From Clostridia bacterium (GTDB lineage Bacteria > Bacillota > Clostridia > UBA1381), in contig CAADTH010000049.1 in the NCBI GenBank assembly GCA_900751885.1, positions 1 through 64,000 on the forward strand: DNA of 64,000 bases, in the 5' to 3' direction. This document shows, piece by piece, positions 1 through 7,346 of the stretch. Positions within the stretch are counted from its first letter, which is position 1; the number at the start of each line of letters is the position of its first letter. Below the pieces are notes generated by a model. The model saw only the letters and a program-made list of their open reading frames with translations, made no database searches and was not told the DNA's origin. The position numbers were made by a program, and so were the translations under genes.

Positions 1-93
1 GACCACCCGTACCCATACCGAACACGGAAGTTAAGCTCCTTAGCGTCGATGGTACTTGGCGGGAAGCTGCCCGGGAGAGTAGATCGCTGCTGG
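1..93 (+). rRNA. rrf: 5S ribosomal RNA, 3' part
   Basis: The window opens inside a 5S rRNA. The conserved core (CCGAACACGGAAGTTAAGC, then GGTACTTGGCGGGAAGCTGCCCGGGAGAGTAG written here only as its recognisable parts) is present, and about 25 bases of the 5' end lie outside the window. A hairpin terminator follows closely. This marks the downstream end of an rRNA operon. The 3' end is approximate. Confidence 0.93.
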
Positions 94-108
94 AACAAAA
101 GTGCAAGG

Positions 109-138
109 GCATCCTTGATGTATTATCAAGGATGTTTT
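109..138 (+). terminator. Terminator of the rRNA operon
   Basis: The arms CATCCTTGAT and ATCAAGGATG enclose a 4-base loop and run into a T tract. It sits directly behind the 5S gene and before tRNA-Leu. Confidence 0.85.
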
Positions 139-174
139 TGTACCAACTCTTTTTTAATTACTAGAAAAGAATAT

Positions 175-259
175 GCGGATATGGCGGAATTGGCAGACGC
201 GCATGATTCAGGTTCATGTGGGGCGACCCATGCAGGTTCAAGTCCTGTTATCCGCACCA
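175..259 (+). tRNA. tRNA-Leu(CAG)
   Basis: An 85-nt class II tRNA with acceptor GCGGATA paired to TATCCGC, a genomically encoded CCA end, the D-arm motif AATTGGCAGACGC and the T-loop GGTTCAAGTCC. The long variable arm TGGGGCGACCCA is typical of leucine tRNAs. The anticodon loop TTCAGGT gives CAG. It lies downstream of the rRNA operon and is followed by its own terminator. Confidence 0.95.
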
Positions 260-267
260 TCGACAAG

Positions 268-308
268 AAAACTGATAATTCAGGGAAATTCTGATTTATC
301 AGTTTTTT
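268..308 (+). terminator. Terminator after tRNA-Leu
   Basis: The inverted repeat AAACTGATAA / TTATCAGTTT is followed by a run of T. It ends the tRNA transcript. The broken gene that follows begins right at this point, so the boundary is probably a recombination scar. Confidence 0.82.
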
Positions 309-326
309 TATATTTTCAAAGAAGGG

Positions 327-747
327 GGATTAAATCAAATTGAAGCTTACTTCAATCAAATAGAATTGAGTAATAAAATTTATGATCAATATTCTAATAT
401 GATACAGAAGAAACAGTGCTATAAAAATGTATTTAGAATATTAACGGAAACAAAGTTATTTTTTGAACACCCGAAATGGTTCGTAGCATTTGGTTACATT
501 AGTTTTGATTCTAAGTTATTTACTAAACATTGTTTTATTTACGACGCTGAAAACAAAGCGGTCATAGATTTTACTCTCCCGGCGAATGATGCCACATTAT
601 TACATCACGCAAAAATTTAATTGTAAAGAATATTTAGATGTGATTTACGAGTTTGGATATTATGACTTGATTAATTATCCTTCTTGAAAAGATGTCTATG
701 AGCAATTCAATCAATGGCTGGAGGGACAGGGCATTTGCTTGGGGTGA
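327..747 (+). pseudogene. Broken gene of unknown function
   Basis: The frame reads GLNQIEAYFNQIELSNKIYD from the end of the tRNA terminator, without a proper start codon or ribosome binding site, and runs to about position 600. It then continues in the +1 frame as ITQKFNCKEYLDVIYEFGYY, meets an in-frame TGA at 685-687 and goes on to a final TGA at 745-747. So it shows a missing 5' end, one frameshift and one nonsense codon. The product would be a small soluble protein rich in aromatic and charged residues; I do not recognise the family. A terminator follows, as expected for the end of a real gene. The base composition is AT-rich compared with the carbohydrate genes further on. Confidence 0.6.
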
Positions 748-762
748 ATGATATAACCTTTA

Positions 763-796
763 AAAAGGGACTTGATATAATCAAGTCCCTTTTTTA
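763..796 (+). terminator. Terminator after the broken gene
   Basis: The strong hairpin AAAAGGGACTTGAT / ATCAAGTCCCTTTT with a T run lies 15 bases behind the last stop of the pseudogene. Confidence 0.85.
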
Positions 797-1284
797 TGCC
801 GCGATGTAGGACAAGGCAACGCGCTGTTGGGTTCACACGAATCCAACCTCACAATTTTGTTGCTTCTTGAATATGGATATAAAACCCAAGTGCCGGTATA
901 ATTAATGCAACGAGAGAAAGGATATAACATAAAAAAATACGAATTCCTGCTGTAGCCTGTGCAGCGAACTGTTTATAAACAAATATCCCATTCCGTTCGA
1001 GCGTAGGCGATTTCATTCGCACGGCGCTTAGTCGCGTCAGCCCTTGCGGAGAGCGTTTTTCATGGGCAGAGCCCACAAAAATCGCTTTTTGGTGTCAAGG
1101 AGCTCACCATCCCTTGACAATCCCCGGCGAGTGCAAACCAATAGTTTTTAACAGGCTGAACGTGTTGTTCTTGCGATTAACTCGTTTTTATTGCGCAAAC
1201 TAAAATAAAGCAAATATTTTTTCACCCGTTTTGGGATATTTCTTGATGCTGAATTGTGTTAAATATAGGAAAGGGGGTGATGGG
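797..1284. other. Gene-free stretch before the sigma factor gene
   Basis: No convincing gene. A 75-codon minus-strand frame (849-1076) has one hydrophobic stretch (FLCYILSLVALIIPALGFY) but a low-quality start and no clear ribosome binding site, so it is more likely the tail of a lost membrane protein than a gene. The rest is AT-rich and probably holds the promoter of the ECF sigma gene. Confidence 0.5.
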
Positions 1285-1791
1285 ATGGAATATTCTGTTT
1301 CATCGCATTCGGATGAAGAATTGACAGAGGTGTATCAACGAAATATAGACATAGTCTACAGACTTTGTTATTTGTATTTGAAAAACCCATCCGATGCGGA
1401 CGACGCCGTACAATCGGTGTTTTTGAAGTGGATAGAATCCAAAAAAGTATTTCAGGATTTGCATCATGAAAGGGCGTGGTTGATTGTCACGACAAAAAAT
1501 CATTGTAAAAATGTATTAAAACACTGGTGGAAATCCCGTCGGACGGATTTCGAATCCTTGCCCGAAACAGCATATTGGGATTCAGATCGGCAACAAAGTG
1601 AGGTGATCGAAAAAATACTGTTATTACCCACAAAATATAAGATCACATTGTATCTCTATTATTTTGAGGATTATTCCGTAAAGGAACTATCCAAATTGTT
1701 GGGACGAAAAGAAAGCACGATCCAATCGCAGCTATCCAGAGGGCGTGAACGCTTGAAATTAGAATTAGGAGGGATTTACGATGAAGCATAA
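1285..1791 (+). CDS. ECF-type RNA polymerase sigma factor
   Basis: A 168-residue sigma-70-family factor of the extracytoplasmic function group, which redirects RNA polymerase to a small regulon. Region 2 reads VYRLCYLYLKNPSDADDAVQ. Region 4 reads YYFEDYSVKELSKLLGRKES, followed by TIQSQLSRGRERLK, a canonical helix-turn-helix. The start is placed at the ATG at 1285 because AGGAAAGGGGGTGAT lies just upstream; a longer reading from 1231 lacks a ribosome binding site. The stop overlaps the next gene, a DUF4179-type membrane protein, by 11 bases. This is the usual sigma/anti-sigma arrangement in Clostridia, so activity is probably held by that partner. Confidence 0.9.
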   Translation: MEYSVSSHSDEELTEVYQRNIDIVYRLCYLYLKNPSDADDAVQSVFLKWIESKKVFQDLHHERAWLIVTTKNHCKNVLKHWWKSRRTDFESLPETAYWDSDRQQSEVIEKILLLPTKYKITLYLYYFEDYSVKELSKLLGRKESTIQSQLSRGRERLKLELGGIYDEA

Positions 1792-2815
1792 CAATATAAA
1801 ACAACTCTTTCAACTTCTGACTCCGGCAGCGGAACACAAGGAAGAACTGTTACGAAAAATATTGGCTGATAGCAAGGGGAAATCCACAGAAAAAAAAGGA
1901 TATGCGCCTGGGAAAAGATTTCGAACAGCGGTCGTAGCGGTAGCGGTGATTGGTTGTCTCTTTGCGGCCACGGCATTTGCCGCCGTACAGCTTGGTCTTG
2001 ATATTGGATTTCTAAAATTTTTAAAGCCATTCAGTGACGAGCAAGCGGAAACGTTAGCAAGTGGTGCATACACTGTTAACCAACAGATATCAAATGAAAA
2101 CGGGACTTTGGAAATTAAGCAAGTTATTGGCGATGACAACCTCACATATATTCTGATGAACTTTACTGCGCCGGTGGGCGTCGCCTTAAACGCGGAACGG
2201 TACTGGTTTGAAGACAGCAGTTTTGACGCGGATCAGGACGTTTATACGGGAAAGCGCTTCATTCTGGTCAATGATGATAATCCGGATGACAACCAAATCA
2301 GTTTAATTATGGAAGTTATAACTAGAAAATCCACAATGGGTAAAAAGGCTTTGATTCATTTGGAAAATTTACAGGCGGCTGCGGCATACCCGGCGGAGTT
2401 CGAGACTGTTGTGCCGGGGGAATGGGACATATCGTTTGATCTCAACTTTAAGGACTCTTCAACTGCCCAACCAGTCCAAGCAGACCTGTCGATGTATGGT
2501 TATCAGGCAACCGTAACGTCAATTTCAATTTCACCCATTTCAATCGCACTCAAGGTTGAAGCGCCTTTCATGGAAGAAATCAACAACGCTGCGGGCAATA
2601 TGGAAAGCATTCAGCCAAATGCATATATCGACCGATTCCCTATCACGATCCACTATAAAGACGGCACATCAGAAACCACCAATGCATTTCATGGCTCGAT
2701 GCTGAGTAATTTTCGTTCAGGAAAAATGGAACTTGTTAAAACATTTGAGCATGTCATCAACGAGAAGGAGATTGCGTCCATTGAGTTTTTCCAAACAGTG
2801 ATTCCAATTTGTTAA
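1781..2815 (+). CDS. DUF4179-like membrane protein, probable anti-sigma factor
   Basis: 344 residues. A short N-terminal cytoplasmic part (about 1-45) is followed by one membrane helix (about 46-65, AVVAVAVIGCLFAATAFAAV) and a large extracytoplasmic domain resembling DUF4179. Proteins of this build are encoded next to ECF sigma factors in Firmicutes and act as their membrane-bound regulators. Here the start codon lies inside the end of the sigma gene, so the two are translationally coupled. The expected role is to bind the sigma factor until an envelope signal arrives; the signal cannot be told from the sequence. A secreted-type deacetylase gene follows 24 bases later and may be a target or partner. 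Confidence 0.75.
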   Translation: MKHNNIKQLFQLLTPAAEHKEELLRKILADSKGKSTEKKGYAPGKRFRTAVVAVAVIGCLFAATAFAAVQLGLDIGFLKFLKPFSDEQAETLASGAYTVNQQISNENGTLEIKQVIGDDNLTYILMNFTAPVGVALNAERYWFEDSSFDADQDVYTGKRFILVNDDNPDDNQISLIMEVITRKSTMGKKALIHLENLQAAAAYPAEFETVVPGEWDISFDLNFKDSSTAQPVQADLSMYGYQATVTSISISPISIALKVEAPFMEEINNAAGNMESIQPNAYIDRFPITIHYKDGTSETTNAFHGSMLSNFRSGKMELVKTFEHVINEKEIASIEFFQTVIPIC

Positions 2816-2839
2816 AACCACTTATAAGGAGATAACCGT

Positions 2840-3718
2840 ATGTCACTTCAGAAAAAAATAGCAATTGGCACTATTCTAACTGCGGCGATTATCACGATAT
2901 GGTTTGGGGGCAATCGTTCGGTTCTTACCGGCAATCTGACCGCAATGGAAGAAAGCACGGAAATCCCCATTTTGTTATTACACCATATGGTGCAGGATGA
3001 ACCTGTTATGAGCGAATCAACCATAAGCCTGGAATATTTTGAAGACCTCCTCTCGACATTGCATAGCGAAGGGTTTCAGACCATTGAATTCGACAAGCTG
3101 ATCGCATACACAGAAAATAAGGGAGAATTGCCCAAAAAACCAATTATCATTACCTTTGATGACGGATACGAAAGTACGATCGTACTTGCTAAGCCGGTAT
3201 TGGAACAATATCATATGCAGGCAACGGTGTTTGCAATTGGGGGTTCCGTTGGAAAAACGACATATAAGGACACAGGCATCCCCATAACGCCGCACTTCAC
3301 ATGGGAACAGGTAGCTGAGGCGCGCAATGTAATATCTGTACAAAGCCATTCCTACGATATGCATCATGTCCGTCAACTGGATCTGCAAGATTTTCGCTCC
3401 GGCGTATTGAGAAAAGAAAGCGAGAACGCATCTATATATCGCAAGGCGTTTCGTAAGGACATTGCGCGGTTCAAAAAGGATATGCGAACGAACCTTCATA
3501 CGACTGTTAAAGTATTTGCTTATCCATATGGACTGTATACCGAAACAAGTGAGTCCATGTTGAAAGAGGCCGGCTTCAAGGCGACCGTTACAACTGAGCA
3601 TGGCATCAATCACGTAACGAAAGGCGACCCAGACTCGTTATATGCTATGAAAAGAATTGAGGTTACACAGGACATACCGTTAAATCAACTGATGAAGTGG
3701 TTATCGGATACCCATTGA
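2840..3718 (+). CDS. Polysaccharide deacetylase (NodB-type, CE4)
   Basis: 292 residues with an N-terminal membrane anchor (about 8-24) and a NodB domain that removes acetyl groups from cell-wall or other amino sugars outside the membrane. Motif 1 TFDDGY holds the catalytic and metal Asp residues 107/108. Motif 2 SHSYDMHH supplies the metal histidines, and the AYPYG segment corresponds to motif 3. The sequence around HHMVQDEP is typical of the PgdA/IcaB-like group. The ribosome binding site AAGGAGATAA precedes ATG 2840. It is the third gene of the ECF sigma cluster, which suggests envelope modification under stress. The stop codon touches the start of a truncated methyltransferase. Confidence 0.88.
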   Translation: MSLQKKIAIGTILTAAIITIWFGGNRSVLTGNLTAMEESTEIPILLLHHMVQDEPVMSESTISLEYFEDLLSTLHSEGFQTIEFDKLIAYTENKGELPKKPIIITFDDGYESTIVLAKPVLEQYHMQATVFAIGGSVGKTTYKDTGIPITPHFTWEQVAEARNVISVQSHSYDMHHVRQLDLQDFRSGVLRKESENASIYRKAFRKDIARFKKDMRTNLHTTVKVFAYPYGLYTETSESMLKEAGFKATVTTEHGINHVTKGDPDSLYAMKRIEVTQDIPLNQLMKWLSDTH

Positions 3719-4132
3719 ATGGCTTCCCTTTCGGGTTGCAGACATTTTACCGGACTTGATGTATCCCCCAAAACCATAAAAAGAGCAAATGAGAATCTTG
3801 CTTATTTTCAAAATAAAACACTTATCTGCATTGATTTTTTTGACTACGAATTGATAGAGCAATTTGATGTTGTGTACTCTTCACTTACATTTTTACATAT
3901 TAAGGAGAAACAGAAAGCGATAGATAAAATAGCAACTTTTCTAAAAAGAGATGGACGACTTGTGATTTCAATTAGTAAAGAACAGTCGAGTGAATTGAAC
4001 ATGAATAACAGAAAATTAACATTGTATCCGGATAATCCGGTCGACATGGAAAAATATATATTGAATTCAAAACTTTCTGTTATAAATAGAATAGAAACGG
4101 AATTTGCTCATATCTTTGTGGCAATAAAATGA
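3719..4132 (+). pseudogene. N-terminally truncated SAM-dependent methyltransferase
   Basis: The reading frame gives 137 residues matching the middle and end of a class I methyltransferase: GLDVSPKTIKRANENL is the acidic-loop region after motif I, FDVVYSSLTFLHI is motif IV, and FLKRDGRLVISIS is motif VI. The glycine-rich SAM-binding motif I (GxGxG) and everything before it are missing. The frame starts with ATG immediately after the deacetylase stop codon, with no ribosome binding site of its own. The likely history is a deletion that joined the deacetylase stop to the inside of a methyltransferase gene. The product would not bind SAM normally. Confidence 0.72.
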
Positions 4133-4212
4133 GTATGATTATCCCCCGGGGGATGTTTGATTTTGGTTTATACTTATGCGAAATTGTACTAATCAGCGGA
4201 ACTGTTTTCAAG

Positions 4213-4254
4213 AAAATGTCCTTACAGCATTTAAGATGTTGTGAGGACATTTTT
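4213..4254 (+). terminator. Terminator after the methyltransferase remnant
   Basis: AAAATGTCCT / AGGACATTTT with a T run, about 80 bases behind the remnant. Confidence 0.8.
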
Positions 4255-4451
4255 ATGCCGTTCTTTCCATTGGCTTTAGAATACATCCCCTCTGAAATTT
4301 TATTCTCCAGATATGATTGCCATGTTGACACTGCCAATTTCATCTGTGTGGAGCAACTTTGATTCATACAGTTATTAAGACCATTATCATACGTCGTATA
4401 GAAATGAACAGGGAGGCAGAAATGAAAACGAACAAATAGTATAATAAAACA
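4255..4451. other. Gene-free stretch before the CRISPR leader
   Basis: No intact gene. The minus strand from about 4360 reads QSCSTQMKLAVSTWQSYLEN and on into ISEGMYSKANGKNG, which looks like a remnant of a longer protein but is not assignable. In an intact type I-C locus the cas1/cas2 genes would end here; I see no trace of them. Confidence 0.45.
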
Positions 4452-4622
4452 GGTGCGAACCCCAAGTGAACATGAAATGCCTGGGGGATTCGCACCTCAT
4501 AATCGGATGAAAACTATAAAATTTTAATTAAATAAAAGGAAGCACTTGAAAAATAGTGGATTATATTGTATAATATAAACAATTGAAATAAAGAAGGCGA
4601 GACAGATTTCTCTGTTTTTGCT
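4452..4622 (+). promoter_or_regulatory. CRISPR leader with conserved-looking hairpin
   Basis: The inverted repeat GGTGCGAACCCC ... GGGGGATTCGCACC (4452-4496), followed by about 125 AT-rich bases, directly precedes the first repeat. A hairpin of this type is commonly seen between cas2 and the array in type I-C loci (from memory). The leader-distal repeat is the degenerate one, which confirms the orientation. Confidence 0.65.
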
Positions 4623-5101
4623 GTCGCACCCGTATGGGTGCGTGAGTTGAAATATCTTGATTACATTATATACTTGCACAAGTATAGTCGCACCCGTATG
4701 GGTGCGTGAGTTGAAATCATTCAGGTTAGCGCCCTGCAGATTAGAGCCTTGGTCGCACCCGTATGGGTGCGTGAGTTGAAATGGAATTACAGTATTAAAT
4801 ATACGGTCATTGTCTAGTCGCACCCGTATGGGTGCGTGAGTTGAAATTATATTCCTCCTAAAATTCTTCCCATTCGGTTGTGTCGCACCCGTATGGGTGC
4901 GTGAGTTGAAATAGACCAAACGCAGTCAATGCGTCCGTGACAATAGTCGCACCCGTATGGGTGCGTGAGTTGAAATGACTTATAGCTGTCAACTGCTACT
5001 GCCATGTTATGTCGCACCCGTATGGGTGCGTGAGTTGAAATTTTGAAAGTTCATATAGGGGAATCAGTGCGGCTAGTCGCACCCGTATGGGTGAGTGAAA
5101 T
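4623..5101 (+). CRISPR. Orphan CRISPR array, type I-C-like repeat, 8 repeats/7 spacers
   Basis: Seven identical 31-bp repeats begin at 4623, 4687, 4752, 4817, 4882, 4946 and 5011, each starting GTCGCACCCGTATGGGTGCG and ending GAGTTGAAAT. The palindromic core CGCACCC/GGGTGCG and the TTGAAAT tail are typical of type I-C. The eighth copy (5076-5101) lacks 5 bases near its end and marks the leader-distal side. Spacers are 33-34 bp and all differ. No cas gene lies anywhere in the window, so any crRNA would depend on proteins encoded elsewhere, or the array is a relic. The identical repeats argue that it was active fairly recently. Confidence 0.96.
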
Positions 5102-5114
5102 GGAGCGATACGAA

Positions 5115-5150
5115 CAAAGAGCCTGATACAAAACTGTATCAGGCTCTTTA
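5115..5150 (+). terminator. Terminator downstream of the CRISPR array
   Basis: The hairpin AAAGAGCCTGATAC / GTATCAGGCTCTTT lies 13 bases after the last repeat. The arms carry A and T runs, so it could work in both directions. It would end the pre-crRNA transcript. Confidence 0.8.
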
Positions 5151-5235
5151 TCTTACAATTTCCATATTGCGATTCGCGTTTATAGCATTTGATTTGTGGA
5201 CTGACATTGCCGTAACAAAATTTCCAATATACCCA

Positions 5236-5517
5236 TCACACCACCCCTTGCCAAATCAATAGCTCCAAAAGGGAGGATAGAACAGTATTGTCTGTAATGA
5301 GCGTATGCAGAGATCCACACTCATCGCGGTCGACCGCCAACGCTTGGAGGGCAATCAGCTTGTACTTCTTTTCCGGCTGGATTTTCAGTATGTATTCTGT
5401 TCCATTGACGTTCATCGTTACGTTGAAGCTTGCGTCCAATGGATTTTGCTGTGCTTTTTGGATAAGCTGATTTTAAAAAAATTTATACTTTTCTGCTTTG
5501 AGTTGTCTGACTATCAT
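5236..5517 (-). pseudogene. Small gene of unknown function with an in-frame stop
   Basis: Read on the minus strand, ATG at 5517 follows a good ribosome binding site (GAAAGGACC). It opens MIVRQLKAEKYKFF, meets TAA at codon 15 (5473-5475), and continues in the same frame as NQLIQKAQQNPLDASFNVTM and on to the stop at 5236. The 93-codon frame is otherwise intact. Later translation from a TTG is possible in theory, but no ribosome binding site precedes it. The body looks like a small beta-rich domain (VNGTEYILKIQPEKKYKLIA); I do not recognise the family. Confidence 0.6.
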
Positions 5518-5572
5518 AAAAACGGTCCTTTCTATCATTTTGCAGAGCAAAACTTTTTTAGAACGTGACCCC

Positions 5573-5601
5573 TTGAAAACATTTAGCACAAATGATATAA
5601 T
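5573..5601 (+). promoter_or_regulatory. Sigma-A promoter of a candidate small RNA
   Basis: TTGAAA (5573-5578), a 17-base spacer and TATAAT (5596-5601) form a near-consensus promoter. No plus-strand gene follows; a terminator hairpin comes only about 40 bases downstream. Confidence 0.75.
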
Positions 5602-5606
5602 ATTTT

Positions 5607-5684
5607 TGTGGTTCTGTCTTTCAGGCAGTCACGTGGGGGAAGTGGCGTAGTACGTTTGCCAACAAGCGCGCCACTTCTTTTACT
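5607..5684 (+). ncRNA. Candidate small RNA convergent with an RHH gene
   Basis: A transcript of about 75 nt is implied by the promoter at 5573-5601 and the terminator hairpin GAAGTGGCG (5639-5647) / CGCCACTTC (5669-5677) followed by TTTT. An inner small hairpin CTG-TCTTT-CAG lies near the 5' end. There is no start codon with a ribosome binding site. Its 3' end just overlaps the 3' end of the minus-strand ribbon-helix-helix gene, so it may act in cis as a counter-transcript, as in plasmid copy-control modules. Function is inferred only from layout. Confidence 0.55.
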
Positions 5685-5878
5685 TTATTTTGAGAACCTT
5701 TAGCCCATCACGTAACCCTTGTGGTCGTGAAACGCCTTTATATTTGCAATATTCGTCTAGCTTTTTTAATTCTTCTTTTGTCAAACGAACATCAACACGT
5801 TCACTTTTCGGGTCGTCTGCTTCGGGACGTCTGCTTCGGGACGTCTGCTTCGGGACGTCCTCTTTGTTTTTGTGGCAT
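5680..5878 (-). pseudogene. Ribbon-helix-helix (CopG/Arc-like) protein gene, frameshifted by a tandem repeat
   Basis: ATG at 5878 opens MPQKQRGRPEAD, then enters three copies of a 14-bp repeat (5815-5856). In the present frame it stops after 25 codons. The downstream frame is intact and reads DPKSERVDVRLTKEELKKLD, then EYCKYKGVSRPQGLRDGLKVLKIK to the stop at 5680, a classical ribbon-helix-helix DNA-binding fold. Removing two repeat copies (28 bp) would join MPQKQRGRPEAD directly to DPKSERV in one frame, giving a normal protein of about 56 residues. Repeat expansion is therefore the likely cause of the frameshift, and it could be reversible. Confidence 0.72.
5815..5856. repeat. Three perfect 14-bp tandem repeats
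   Basis: The unit GTCTGCTTCGGGAC occurs at 5815-5828, 5829-5842 and 5843-5856, and is followed by a partial GTC. Because 14 is not a multiple of 3, each gain or loss shifts the frame of the overlapping RHH gene. Confidence 0.95.
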
Positions 5879-5956
5879 GTTCACCTCCATTCTTGCCAAC
5901 ACCTAAATTATAATATATTACCGCCAATAATTATTTATATTTTATTTCCATAGTTC

Positions 5957-7177
5957 TTATCCGTCCATTTCACAATTCTTTTCCTGATGCTTTTTCTTTA
6001 AATAATCCGCCAATACAAACATAGCATTCACATTCAGCATACCACCTGTCACAAGCTTGCCGTCAAGATAGGGACTTTTGACTGCGCTGGACAAAATCAT
6101 ATGCTTCAAGGTTAAGGCAGACAGATGGGGCATGTAGGCTTTCAGCAATGCCGCCGCGCCCGCGACATGCGGCGCTGACATGGATGTTCCATTTTTGGGT
6201 GTATATGTACCGCGCAACCCCAGGCTTAGAATGTTGGTTCCAGGTGCGGCAATATCGACACTGTTTACGCCGTAATTAGAAAAACGTGCGAGGGTATCAT
6301 CTGGATTTGTCGCCGCAACAGAGAGTATATTGTCACAATCATAGGAAGCAGGGTAAATGGGATCAATATCATTGTTTGTACCATTGTTTCCGGCTGACGC
6401 GATAAACAATCCGTCATACGCTTCTATCGCCTGCTTTAACGCCTTCGAATAGGCACGTCCGCCCCAGCTTGAGTTGAGAATGGGAATGTCAAATCGGTTT
6501 GCAAAGTCAATCGCCGCGACAGCAGAAGCCACGTCAAGACCGAATTTCATGGAAACGACCCTGACGTCCCAGCATATCCCTGTCATGCCGATACCATTAT
6601 TCCCAACAGCGCCGATTGTCCCTGCCACATGGGTTCCATGTCCGTCTATATCCATAGAATTTCGGCTGTTGTCAGCAAAATTCCAGCCATTTTGTAATCG
6701 CCCGTCTGGGGAAGCCCACATGTTGCTTCTGACGTCGGGGTGGCGATAGTCGATTCCGGTGTCTATCACGCCGACAGAGACACGAGGGCTCCCTGTCGAA
6801 TAATTCCACGCCAATGGCGCCCCGACTTTTTTCGTCCCCCAAAGCTTTTGAAAAAGTGGGTCGCTTGGAACAACGTGCATAGTCTCCAGATAGTCGGGCT
6901 CTGCATACAGGACATACGGATTTTTTGACAGGATTTCGATTGCGCCGAGCACTGCCGCTTTGTTTTTATTTTTCAAATAAATCAGTATGATATCTCCTGC
7001 GCCGCTTTCCTCCTCTGCGTTGTTCGAATGGAACAGCACCTCTATTTTTTCATAGTCAATTCCTTCTAAAACAGGGGCAAGGTCATACTCCGGTGCGGCG
7101 GAAGAAGCAAACGCTTCATCCAGCGCGGCAATCACCTTTCCTTGTGCATAACGGTTGTTGTCATAATCATAAAGCAT
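5957..7177 (-). CDS. Subtilisin-like serine protease (S8)
   Basis: 406 residues. An N-terminal prodomain-like part (about 1-105) precedes the S8 catalytic domain, with Asp139 in VIDTGID, His180 in DGHGTHVAG, oxyanion Asn264 in SAGNNG and Ser332 in GTSMSAPHVAG. All catalytic residues are present. There is no signal peptide or membrane helix, so it is either cytoplasmic or leaves the cell by another route; intracellular subtilisins also lack signals but have a much shorter propeptide. The ribosome binding site AAAGGAGGATAT precedes the ATG at 7177. It is transcribed away from the XRE gene, with which it shares the intergenic region. Confidence 0.93.
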   Translation of the reverse strand: MLYDYDNNRYAQGKVIAALDEAFASSAAPEYDLAPVLEGIDYEKIEVLFHSNNAEEESGAGDIILIYLKNKNKAAVLGAIEILSKNPYVLYAEPDYLETMHVVPSDPLFQKLWGTKKVGAPLAWNYSTGSPRVSVGVIDTGIDYRHPDVRSNMWASPDGRLQNGWNFADNSRNSMDIDGHGTHVAGTIGAVGNNGIGMTGICWDVRVVSMKFGLDVASAVAAIDFANRFDIPILNSSWGGRAYSKALKQAIEAYDGLFIASAGNNGTNNDIDPIYPASYDCDNILSVAATNPDDTLARFSNYGVNSVDIAAPGTNILSLGLRGTYTPKNGTSMSAPHVAGAAALLKAYMPHLSALTLKHMILSSAVKSPYLDGKLVTGGMLNVNAMFVLADYLKKKHQEKNCEMDG

Positions 7178-7273
7178 GTTAGATATCCTCCTTTTTCTAC
7201 TCCTTTATCCTATGACAGGTCGATTTGTCCCGTTACGAAAGAATGGATAACATTATTTTTATGGAAAGCTTAC

Positions 7274-7326
7274 TTGACATTTATAGCATCATGTAGTATA
7301 GTAAAGGTATGGAAAGTAAACTTTAC
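7274..7326 (+). promoter_or_regulatory. Promoter and probable operator of the XRE gene
   Basis: TTGACA (7274-7279), a 17-base spacer and TATAGT (7297-7302). Just downstream lies the dyad GGAAAGTAAACTTTAC, with a partial second copy (GGAAAGCTTAC) overlapping the -35. This spacing suits autorepression by the XRE protein. Confidence 0.65.
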
Positions 7327-7346
7327 ATATCGAGGTGGCAAGCAGT

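Noticed and set aside
849..1076. 75-codon minus-strand frame with one hydrophobic stretch
   Set aside because: No ribosome binding site, no recognisable family and an odd basic N-terminal half. At most it is the tail of a lost membrane protein.
4080..4367. Frames on both strands around the terminator at 4213
   Set aside because: They cross a terminator hairpin and have no ribosome binding site. The minus-strand part from 4360 may be debris of a longer gene, but it cannot be assigned.
4524..4919. A 131-codon minus-strand frame through the CRISPR array with repeated THTGAT/THPYGCD segments
   Set aside because: It is the translation of the CRISPR repeats and spacers; such frames are a well-known annotation artefact. 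There is no ribosome binding site or family match.
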